Source of the DNA: Pseudomonadales bacterium
GTDB taxonomy: Bacteria; Pseudomonadota; Gammaproteobacteria; Pseudomonadales; Pseudohongiellaceae
Length of the DNA stretch: 64,000 bases
Direction: 5' to 3'
NCBI GenBank assembly: GCA_024234325.1
Contig: JACKOJ010000004.1
Span: 263,301-327,300 of the forward strand
Both the position numbers and the translations under genes were made by a program. Below, in pieces: positions 15,233-22,450 of this stretch. Under the pieces are notes generated by a model. The model was not told the origin of the DNA. It did no database searches and saw nothing but the letters and a program-made list of their open reading frames with translations. Numbering within the stretch: the stretch's first letter is position 1; every line of letters begins with the position of its first letter.

Positions 15233-16186
15233 ATGCTCAACATCTACGATCTCAACAAGGACCAGTACCTCGTCGCCCGCACCGACGACGCCGACGCCAC
15301 GCCGCTGACCCAGGCCCTGTGGCTCGACCTCGTCGACCCGAGCGACGACGAGCGCCATCTGGTCGAGATCCAGAACCGTCAAACCCTGCCCGACACCGAA
15401 GACGTGGAAGAGATCGAGGCCAGTGCGCGTTCCTACCAGGACGAGGCCGGTGGCCTGCACATTCACTCCATGTTCCTGCACCATGTGGAAGACCGCCCGC
15501 GCAACACGACTGTTGCATTCACGCTGAGCGGCGACCAGCTCATTACCCTGCGCGAACGGGAAATTCCCGCCTTCCGCCTGCTGCGCATGCGCGCCAAGCG
15601 CCAGAAAGGTCTGGCACACGACAGCATCGCCATTCTGCTGGCGCTGTTCGAGATCAAGATCGACGACCTGGCGGACACGCTGGAAGAGGTTTACACGGGG
15701 CTGGAGCACACCAGCAATCTGGTGCTGGAAGACGGCGACGGCAATATCGAGGACGCCATTGACGAGCTGGCCCGCCACGAAGACACCAACGGCAAGGTAC
15801 GCCTGTGCCTGATGGATACCCAGCGCGCCCTGACCTTCCTGCTGCGCCACGGCAAACTGGCGCCGGACCATGCGGAAACGGCACGCGAGCTGCTGCGCGA
15901 CATCGAATCCCTGCTGCCGCACAACAGTTTCGTATTCGACAAGGTGAACTTCCTGATGGATGCAGCGCAGGGCTTCATCAATATCGAACAGAACCAGATC
16001 ATCAAGATCTTCTCCATCGCAGCAGTGGTCTTCCTGCCGCCGACACTGGTAGCCAGCGCCTACGGCATGAACTTTGAATTCATGCCGGAACTGGACTGGC
16101 TGCTGGGCTACCCCTGGGCCATCGGTCTGATGATTCTCTCGGGCATCGCGCCCTACTGGTACTTCAAGCGCAAGGGCTGGCTGTAA
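15233..16186 (+). CDS. CorA-family Mg2+/Zn2+ transporter (ZntB-like)
   Basis: 317 residues. A long soluble N-terminal funnel domain, rich in acidic residues (LVDPSDDERHLVEIQ, LPDTEDVEEIEASARSY), ends in two C-terminal transmembrane helices joined by the signature loop: IAAVVFLPPTLVASAYGMNFEFMPELDW, then the terminal helix. YGMNF matches the universal G-M-N selectivity filter. The pentameric channel carries divalent cations into the cytoplasm (CorA) or moves zinc (ZntB); the MPELDW sequence after the filter resembles classical CorA. ATG at 15233 with only a weak upstream GGGTGATGG. A GST gene follows after 36 bases, possibly in the same transcript. Confidence 0.9.
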   Translation: MLNIYDLNKDQYLVARTDDADATPLTQALWLDLVDPSDDERHLVEIQNRQTLPDTEDVEEIEASARSYQDEAGGLHIHSMFLHHVEDRPRNTTVAFTLSGDQLITLREREIPAFRLLRMRAKRQKGLAHDSIAILLALFEIKIDDLADTLEEVYTGLEHTSNLVLEDGDGNIEDAIDELARHEDTNGKVRLCLMDTQRALTFLLRHGKLAPDHAETARELLRDIESLLPHNSFVFDKVNFLMDAAQGFINIEQNQIIKIFSIAAVVFLPPTLVASAYGMNFEFMPELDWLLGYPWAIGLMILSGIAPYWYFKRKGWL

Positions 16187-16222
16187 GCTTGAGCGCCTTT
16201 GGCCTTTTCAAGGAGTCCGTCA

Positions 16223-16840
16223 ATGCTCAAGTTCTACTACGCCCCCAAGACCTGCGCCCTCGCCGTTCACCTGGCACTGGAGCACATCGGCGCGCCCTAT
16301 GAGGCCATCGTGCTCGACTTCAGCCAGCAGGCGCAGCGCTCCCCCGAGTACCTGCACATCAATCCCAAAGGGCGAGTGCCAGCGCTGGTGACCGAGGACG
16401 GGTTTCTGAGTGAAACCCCTGCCCTGCTGCTGTATCTGTGCCAGCGCTTTCCCGAGGCGAATCTGGCACCGCTGGGCAGCATTTTTGCCACTGCCGAGAT
16501 GCAGGCCTTCAACAATTATCTGTGTGCCACCGTGCACGTTGCACACGCCCACCGGGTGCGCGGCACGCGCTGGGCGGATGATCCGATCGCCATCGACGAC
16601 ATGAAGAAGAAAGTGCCCCAGTCCATGGGCGAGGCCATGGCCCTGATTGAACACGGCATGCTGAAGGGGCCGTGGGTGATGGGAGAACAGTACACGGTGG
16701 CAGACATGTATCTGTTCACCATTGCCAACTGGCTGGAGGGGGACAGCGTGGACATCAGCAAGCTGCCCCGAGTGATTGAACACCGGGAACGCATGAAGCA
16801 GAACCCGGCGGTTCAACGCATCTGGCCGCTTTACGCCTGA
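16223..16840 (+). CDS. Glutathione S-transferase family protein
   Basis: 205 residues from ATG 16223, with AAGGAG eight bases upstream; the frame can be extended to 16199 only through a TTG. The N-terminal thioredoxin-fold domain shows MLKFYYAPKTCALAVHLALEHIG, NPKGRVPALVTEDG and LSETPALLLYL, with the cis-proline and the ET glutathione-binding pair. The alpha-helical C-terminal domain includes the N-capping motif YTVADMYLFTIANW. The cysteine/serine region PKTCALA is like that of beta-class enzymes (Cys-based). A cytosolic detoxification or thiol-transfer role is likely; the substrate is unknown. Confidence 0.88.
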   Translation: MLKFYYAPKTCALAVHLALEHIGAPYEAIVLDFSQQAQRSPEYLHINPKGRVPALVTEDGFLSETPALLLYLCQRFPEANLAPLGSIFATAEMQAFNNYLCATVHVAHAHRVRGTRWADDPIAIDDMKKKVPQSMGEAMALIEHGMLKGPWVMGEQYTVADMYLFTIANWLEGDSVDISKLPRVIEHRERMKQNPAVQRIWPLYA

Positions 16841-16855
16841 TAACCCGTCAGGCGT
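16833..16855. terminator. Hairpin overlapping both stop codons of convergent GST and GMC genes
   Basis: ACGCCTGA (16833-16840) and TCAGGCGT (16848-16855) pair perfectly around a 7-base loop. Each arm carries the stop codon of one of the two convergent genes. No T-tract follows, so its action as terminator is inferred. Confidence 0.45.
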
Positions 16856-18560
16856 CGGCGATCCGGCGCCAGTTCTGCGCCAGATGTTCTGCGGTACGCC
16901 AGGCCAGCGCCTGCGCCGTCAGCGTCGGATTGCGGGCGCCGCTGGTACCCATCACCGACGCGCCAAGCACGCCCAGGTTCGGCACCTCGTGGGCAAACCC
17001 TGTGCTGTCCACTACATTGGTCCGCGGATTGTTCCCCATGCGCGTGCCGCCATAGGCGTGCGTTGAAGGCCCCATGGAGCGCCCGAGTCCGCTGCGCAGA
17101 ATCTCCACCGCACCAGCCTCCCGGAACCACTGTTCCATCTTGTCCTGGGTAAACGCCGCAATCTTCAGCTCGTTCTCCTTGTACTCCGCCGTGATGCGGA
17201 TAACGGGAACTCCCAGTCGATCCTTCACCGTGGGGTCGAGGTCGAGGTAATTGCTCTCGTAGGGCAGTGTCGTCTTCTGGATATAGGAGCTGTTGGTACG
17301 ATCGGCGTTCTGCATGATGAAGGCCTTCCAGTCACTGCCCCATCCCGGTGCCTTGCCAAAGGTGCTCATGCGGGCAGCAGACATCGGGCGACGGTTGGTG
17401 TGCACCCAGAGGTTGCCCCCGCCGATGAAATCAACATCGCTGTGATCAAAATTGTCGTCCGCCCAGTTGTCGATGGCCACGCCCTGCGCGGGCAGTCCGT
17501 ACCAGTTGTGCAGATTGTGCGGGAACAGCGCCGTAACGGGCGCCCCTTGATGGTGACTGAAGTAATGCCGCCCCACCTGGCCGCTGTTGTTCGCCAGACC
17601 GTTCGGGAAGTCCCCCGACTTGGAGAGCAGCAGAATGCGCGAGTTCTCGTAGGTATGCGAGGCCAGCAGCACCACATCGGCCGGCTGGAAAATCGTTTCA
17701 TTGCCGCGCTGATACTGCACGCCTTTGGCGCGCCCGTTGCTGTCGGTCACGATCTCCATCACCCGGGCATGGGTTACGACGTCGAGCAGACCGCTCTTCA
17801 TGGCCTCGGGAATCGTGGTCACTGCCGTGGAACTTTTCGCTGACACGTGGCAGCCGCCGCGATCACAGAAACCATGGTAAAGGCAGCCCGGGCGTGTCCC
17901 GTAGACCTGGGACGCAATCGCAGCAGGCCCCTGGAAGGGATGCCAGCCCAGGCGTCTGGCGGCGTCCGACATCATGTCGGTGAAGCCGGAGCTGCGCAGC
18001 GGTGGCATCGGATACTCCCGCGCCCGCGGCCCCTCGAAAATATTGCCTGCGGAGTTCAATCTGCCCTGCACGTTCCCCGCAATACCGGAGACGCCCAACG
18101 CGTATTCCACCTTGTCGTAGAAGGGTTCCAGATCTTCCAGGGCGAACGGCCAGTCTTCCACGGTGGAACCGGCAGGCAGACGATTGGCCCCGTAGCGCCG
18201 CGTCGTCTCGCTGACCACCTTGAAGTCCCAGGGATTGAGCCGCCAGCTCTGTGCCCAGTAATGCAGGGAGGTTCCTCCCACCGCGTTCATCATGGGGTGG
18301 CCACTGGCCTGCGTGGCAGCCTCGGATTCGTTCGCCCGGCTGGTCGGCACTTCGTGATTGGCCTTCTGCACGGACTGCGGCCAGTCGCGGGTGTTGTTGC
18401 GCAGTTCGTCCGGCGCAAAGTCGCGTGTGCTGAGCCAGCTTCCGGCTTCCAGCCCTACCACTCGCAGGCCAGCGCTGACCAGTGGCAGCACGGCAACGCC
18501 GCCCACTGCACCAAGGCCAATGACCACAACATCTGTCTTCTGCATTTCGGTCGCCATCAT
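16848..18560 (-). CDS. GMC-family FAD oxidoreductase, gluconate-2-dehydrogenase large-subunit type
   Basis: 570 residues (or 569 from the second ATG at 18557, which has better spacing to GGGAGG). The N-terminal FAD-binding Rossmann motif is VVVIGLGAVGGVAVLPLVSAG with Glu at the end of strand two (GLEAG). Further GMC features are VGGTSLHYWAQSWRLN, a cysteine pair region RPGCLYHGFCDRGGC, and the C-terminal catalytic part STHAYGGTRMGNNP ... GFAHEVPNLGVLGASVMGTSG. The protein has no signal peptide; in this family it is exported by riding with the Tat-targeted small subunit, which is encoded immediately upstream with overlapping start and stop. Electron acceptor and sugar substrate are unknown, and no cytochrome c subunit gene follows. 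Confidence 0.88.
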   Translation of the reverse strand: MMATEMQKTDVVVIGLGAVGGVAVLPLVSAGLRVVGLEAGSWLSTRDFAPDELRNNTRDWPQSVQKANHEVPTSRANESEAATQASGHPMMNAVGGTSLHYWAQSWRLNPWDFKVVSETTRRYGANRLPAGSTVEDWPFALEDLEPFYDKVEYALGVSGIAGNVQGRLNSAGNIFEGPRAREYPMPPLRSSGFTDMMSDAARRLGWHPFQGPAAIASQVYGTRPGCLYHGFCDRGGCHVSAKSSTAVTTIPEAMKSGLLDVVTHARVMEIVTDSNGRAKGVQYQRGNETIFQPADVVLLASHTYENSRILLLSKSGDFPNGLANNSGQVGRHYFSHHQGAPVTALFPHNLHNWYGLPAQGVAIDNWADDNFDHSDVDFIGGGNLWVHTNRRPMSAARMSTFGKAPGWGSDWKAFIMQNADRTNSSYIQKTTLPYESNYLDLDPTVKDRLGVPVIRITAEYKENELKIAAFTQDKMEQWFREAGAVEILRSGLGRSMGPSTHAYGGTRMGNNPRTNVVDSTGFAHEVPNLGVLGASVMGTSGARNPTLTAQALAWRTAEHLAQNWRRIADA

Positions 18561-19267
18561 GCACCTCCCACCGGGTCTTTGGTGAAATGAGGCAGGTCAT
18601 ACGCGGACTGCCGCGACGGCGCCAGATTCTCTTCATTCCTCACATCGTCGGGCGAGGCGCCCATGCGCACCCCCGGATAGCCCAGCATGTCCCAGCCTAT
18701 GTAGTCCCGGTTGCCACCGTAATAGGGATCACTGAAAGTGCCGTCGATGGTGTGATTGCGCACCATGGAAAAGAAGCTGGAGCCACTGCCCTCAAAGCCG
18801 CCAATCTCGTTGCTCTCAACAGCTTTCAACAGGGTGTCCTGCTGTGCCGGTGTCAGCAAATGGAAGGGCGTGCCGTGTTGTGCCTGCGCTGCGGTGTCGA
18901 TCGCCAGAAGACCGATGGCATAGGTATTGCGCTGGCTGGCGAGGTATCCTGCCAGGGCATGATCAATGAACTGGATGGCACGGGCTTCCCGGGCACCGGG
19001 ACCGTTGCCGTCAGAGGGCAGAATACGATCCAGCACGGCATCAAGTGTCTCACTCTCTGCGGCGGTCAGGGTTTCAAAGGCCTCGCGAACGGGGATGCTA
19101 TTGCTGCCACCCGGTCTGGAGCCGGAAGCGGCGTTCGCCAGCGGAGCGGACGACCCCAGGGCAACGGCGCCGACAACGCCAGCCTGTTTCAGAAGCGCGC
19201 GACGTGAGAACCGTGGCGCTGTGGACGGATCGGAAGTGTTCCGGGTGCTGTTCTTATTATTGGCCAT
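18557..19267 (-). CDS. Gluconate 2-dehydrogenase subunit 3 family protein, Tat-exported
   Basis: 236 residues from the ATG at 19267 (GGGGGCGAG upstream). A twin-arginine signal is clear: FSRRALLKQAGVVGAVALGSSAPLANA at residues about 20-46. The mature part has the subunit-3 pattern FETLTAAESETLDAVLDRILPSDGNGPGAREARAIQFIDHALAG. Members of this family form a membrane-associated complex with a GMC flavoprotein and usually a cytochrome c; here the flavoprotein gene follows with a four-base overlap. The pair is convergent with the GST gene and preceded by a small unknown gene on the same strand. Confidence 0.88.
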   Translation of the reverse strand: MANNKNSTRNTSDPSTAPRFSRRALLKQAGVVGAVALGSSAPLANAASGSRPGGSNSIPVREAFETLTAAESETLDAVLDRILPSDGNGPGAREARAIQFIDHALAGYLASQRNTYAIGLLAIDTAAQAQHGTPFHLLTPAQQDTLLKAVESNEIGGFEGSGSSFFSMVRNHTIDGTFSDPYYGGNRDYIGWDMLGYPGVRMGASPDDVRNEENLAPSRQSAYDLPHFTKDPVGGA

Positions 19268-19332
19268 ACTCGCCCCCACTGGATAATGGTGGAGGGAGCG
19301 TAGCAAACAACACCCGGATGTGTATAGCGCCT

Positions 19333-19545
19333 CTACAGGGCGATGCGACTGGGGTGACGGGCGAGAATGGAAACGTCGCCCCAGAGGATCATCGCCTCTT
19401 CACCCGCCGACAACTGGTCGACCGGATAGAGCCCGTCAAAAGCCTCCCGCTGTTCCGCCTCGCGGACGCGCAGATCCAGAGAAACGCTTACTGTTTGGGA
19501 AAACGCAGCGGAACTGCTCCCGGATTCACTCGATTGGGTCAGCAT
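19333..19545 (-). CDS. Unknown 70-residue protein with strong ribosome-binding site
   Basis: I do not recognise this protein. It starts at ATG 19545 behind a near-perfect Shine-Dalgarno AAGGAGG six bases upstream, the strongest in this neighbourhood, which argues for real translation. The sequence is acidic and soluble: MLTQSSESGSSSAAF, then VSVSLDLRVREAEQ and DQLSAGEEAMILWGDVSIL. There is no membrane segment or cysteine. It lies 65 bases upstream of the Tat subunit gene on the same strand and 213 bases from the divergent metallo-hydrolase; it could be the first gene of the GMC operon. Confidence 0.5.
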   Translation of the reverse strand: MLTQSSESGSSSAAFSQTVSVSLDLRVREAEQREAFDGLYPVDQLSAGEEAMILWGDVSILARHPSRIAL

Positions 19546-19758
19546 GAACAACCTCCTTCTTCTAACACAGGCTCTATCTGATCGTAGGGCCTACTATGCA
19601 GGGCAATTGTGGCAAGCTGATGCAAGGATTCGGGCAGATTGTGATTTTTGCGATGAATCCCCGGTCCGGGCTTCAGAGGCACCGGCTTCCGCTGGGAAGC
19701 CGATTGCAGTAGGATTCCGCAAACATCCACAAGCAATAACAACAACAGGATTTCCCCG

Positions 19759-20838
19759 ATGAACAAGAAGAACTCGTTCAATACCGCCATGCTGGGTCTG
19801 ATCGGCACCGGCTTCATGCTCGCCGTATTCGGCTACGTCAACGCCCAGGGTGAGCCTCCCGAGGTCATCGAGACCAGCTCCCACGTCTTTACCCGCATGG
19901 CCGATGGGGTCTACCAGGTCACCGGCACTGGTGAAGTCTATCTCATGAGCAACGCGATGATGCTGGTGGGCGACGAAGACGTGCTGCTGGTGGATTCCCA
20001 CGTCACGCCGAACGCCGCCAACGCCCTGCTGCGCTCCGTACGGGCCGTCACGGACAAACCCGTTCGCTACCTCGTCAACACCCACTACCATTTCGACCAC
20101 GCCCACGGCAATCAGGTGTTTCCCGAGCAGGTGGAAATCATCGGCCACGAGTACACCCGCACCAAACTCAACGGCGAGCTGGGCAATGTGCTGACGGAAA
20201 CCACGATGGTGAGCTTCACGGAGGGGGTACCAGACCTGGTGGAGAGCCTGCGCGCACAACTGTCCGACACGCGTGACCCGCAGGAACGTGCCGCACTGGA
20301 GCGTCGCCTGAAGGCCCAGGAAGACCACATGATCTCCCTGCGCGAAATCATCCCGACCCCGCCGAACATCACCCTGGACAAGAAGATGACCCTGTTCCAG
20401 AAGGTGGGGGAGCACGATCGCGAGATTCAGCTTCTGCACCTGGGCCTTGGCCACACGGCAGGCGATGTAGTGGTGTATCTGCCGCAGGAACGCCTGGTGT
20501 TCACCGGCGACATGATGCTGCCCTCACTGTCCTATATGGGCGACAGTTTCCCGCAGGAATGGGTAGGCAGCCTGGAGGCCCTGAAAGGGTTGGAGTTTGA
20601 CGTGCTGTTGCCCGGCCACGGTGCGCCGGTTCAGGGCAAGGAGGAGATCGGATTCTTCCAGGCCTATATCTCGGACCTGTGGCAGAAGACCGGGGCACTG
20701 AAGGCCCAGGGATTGACCGCAGAGGAAGCAGCCGACCGGGTGGACATGAGCAATCACGCAACGCACTACAGGCAGATCCGCGGACCGGGCGCCGACGTGC
20801 GCGCCATTCGCCGCATCTATGCGCTGCTGGATGAGTAG
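19759..20838 (+). CDS. Secreted MBL-fold metallo-hydrolase
   Basis: 359 residues with an N-terminal signal peptide or anchor (TAMLGLIGTGFMLAVFGYVNA). Metallo-beta-lactamase motifs: NTHYHFDHAHGN (HxHxDH, two zinc sites), a histidine in HLGLGHTAGDVVVYLP, and Asp/His in VFTGDMM and LLPGHGAP. An inserted helical hairpin (SLRAQLSDTRDPQERAALERRLKAQEDH) separates the second and third motifs. Known members of this branch include periplasmic hydrolases of unknown substrate and some carbapenemase-like (B3) enzymes; nothing here proves beta-lactam hydrolysis. It is monocistronic and convergent with a dipeptidase gene across a REP-like hairpin. Confidence 0.85.
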   Translation: MNKKNSFNTAMLGLIGTGFMLAVFGYVNAQGEPPEVIETSSHVFTRMADGVYQVTGTGEVYLMSNAMMLVGDEDVLLVDSHVTPNAANALLRSVRAVTDKPVRYLVNTHYHFDHAHGNQVFPEQVEIIGHEYTRTKLNGELGNVLTETTMVSFTEGVPDLVESLRAQLSDTRDPQERAALERRLKAQEDHMISLREIIPTPPNITLDKKMTLFQKVGEHDREIQLLHLGLGHTAGDVVVYLPQERLVFTGDMMLPSLSYMGDSFPQEWVGSLEALKGLEFDVLLPGHGAPVQGKEEIGFFQAYISDLWQKTGALKAQGLTAEEAADRVDMSNHATHYRQIRGPGADVRAIRRIYALLDE

Positions 20839-20893
20839 GAGGCTATCCTCCCAGGGACGCCAAATCGCCTGATCCAGCTTGACCACAGAACCT

Positions 20894-20920
20894 GTAGGAG
20901 CCAGCAGGGCTGGCTCCTAC
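20894..20920. repeat. REP-like hairpin between convergent genes
   Basis: Perfect 11-bp inverted repeat GTAGGAGCCAG-CAGGG-CTGGCTCCTAC. The GTAGGAGCCAGC start resembles the REP heads of Pseudomonas (GTAGGAGCGAGC type). It lies between the metallo-hydrolase and dipeptidase stops and probably acts as a bidirectional transcript end. Only one copy is seen in the window. Confidence 0.65.
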
Positions 20921-20929
20921 GGTCTTGTG

Positions 20930-22294
20930 TCAGAGACTCTCGTTTGCCTGAATCTCCGCCGCAACGCGCTGCACATCATCCAGCACACGCAGCAGATTGC
21001 CACTCCACAGCTTGTTGATCTGTTCTTCGGTGTAACCACGACGCACCAGTTCCAGCGTCACGTTGAAGGTTTCAGACGCATCATTCCAGCCCGTGATACC
21101 GCCACCGCCATCAAAGTCAGAGCTGATGCCCACATGGTCGATACCAATCAGTCCCACCATGTAATCAATGTGATCCACGAAGTCGGAAACATCCACCGGC
21201 GGCGCAATGGCATCGACCTCTTCCGCAATGCGCGGAGCAGCCAGTTCATTCACCTGCGCCATTTTCGCCTGATAGTTGGCACGGTCTGCTTCACTTAATG
21301 CACGTACCTGCGCACCGTTGAGCATTTCAAAGCCCAGGCCCTCGGCAATGCTGCCACGCAGGGCATTCAGGGCCGCCATGTGCGCCGAATTCTTTTCGCT
21401 GTTGAGATAGCTGCTGAACGCCGTGGTCTGCACCACGCCGTTGTTGTCGCGGATGGCCAGTAGCTGCTCGTCGTCGAGGTTACGGCTCACATCGTTCATG
21501 GTACGCGCGGACGAGTGCGACGCGATGACAGGCGCCTTCGTCATGGCCAGCACCTGCATATTGGATTCCTTGGACGGGTGGGAAAGGTCGATCATGATGC
21601 CCCAGCGGTTCATCTCCATCACCGCCTCACGCCCCAGATCGCTAAGGCCATGGTGCAGCCACACGCCGTCTGCCTCTCCGGTATTGGAATCCGAAAACTG
21701 GCTGTGACCGTTGTGGGCCAGGGACATATAGCGCGCGCCCAGTTCCTGGTAGCGTTTGACGTTGCCCACATCCAGCCCCATGGGATAGGCATTCTCCACC
21801 CCCATCATCGCCACCTTCTTGCCAGATGCCGCAATGCGACGAACATCGTCCGAGGTGTAGGCAATCTCGATCATGTCCGGTGCAATTTCCTCCGCCAGCC
21901 GGTGTACTGCCGCGAACTTGTCCAGGGCATTGGCCGACGCGGCGGCGTAGCCCTCTTCCGTCAGCGGCCCCTGGCCGGTGTAGATGCTGAACCAGGCCAC
22001 ATCCAACCCGCCCTCGATCATCTTCGGCAGGTTGACCTGGGTATCCAGATCCGAGGTGTAGTTGTTGTCCACAGTAAAGTTCGAGGTATCGATATCGTCG
22101 TGGGTGTCCAGCGTGATTACGCGATCGTGAATGCCCCGGGCACGGGCAATCAATGCCTCTTCACTTTCCATGGCAGGGGCGGAAGTGGCAGCGGCCGGCT
22201 CGGGGGCCGGCGCTGGCGCAGACTGTTCGGCCGGACTGCAGGCGGCCAGGACGATGGCGCAGCTTAACAACAAAAGCGAATGATGGTGGGACAT
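20930..22294 (-). CDS. Membrane dipeptidase (M19 renal-dipeptidase family), lipoprotein
   Basis: 454 residues. The N-terminus LLLLSCAIVLAACSPAEQ is a lipoprotein signal with lipobox LAAC. Catalytic zinc ligands appear in order: LDTHDDIDT (HxD pair), the bridging glutamate region MGVENAYP, then the histidine strands IMIDLSHPSKESNMQ and VIASHSSART, and the C-terminal HVGISSDFDGGGG loop. This is the M19 layout. M19 enzymes hydrolyse dipeptides, including D-containing ones, and some open beta-lactams. It is divergent from a penicillin-acylase-type lipoprotein, so both may act on peptide or amide nutrients at the cell envelope. Confidence 0.9.
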   Translation of the reverse strand: MSHHHSLLLLSCAIVLAACSPAEQSAPAPAPEPAAATSAPAMESEEALIARARGIHDRVITLDTHDDIDTSNFTVDNNYTSDLDTQVNLPKMIEGGLDVAWFSIYTGQGPLTEEGYAAASANALDKFAAVHRLAEEIAPDMIEIAYTSDDVRRIAASGKKVAMMGVENAYPMGLDVGNVKRYQELGARYMSLAHNGHSQFSDSNTGEADGVWLHHGLSDLGREAVMEMNRWGIMIDLSHPSKESNMQVLAMTKAPVIASHSSARTMNDVSRNLDDEQLLAIRDNNGVVQTTAFSSYLNSEKNSAHMAALNALRGSIAEGLGFEMLNGAQVRALSEADRANYQAKMAQVNELAAPRIAEEVDAIAPPVDVSDFVDHIDYMVGLIGIDHVGISSDFDGGGGITGWNDASETFNVTLELVRRGYTEEQINKLWSGNLLRVLDDVQRVAAEIQANESL

Positions 22295-22450
22295 AGGAAG
22301 AGTCTCTGTAGGTTGGAAACAAGTATATGGAAACCGGTGCGAAACATCCTAGCAGCGCTTCAATCCCTGCCGCAACTTCCTATTTGGTCCAGAATACGGT
22401 TTACTTCCTGCGTTGCCCTATCACTGCAATCAACACCCCCGGAGACCTTC

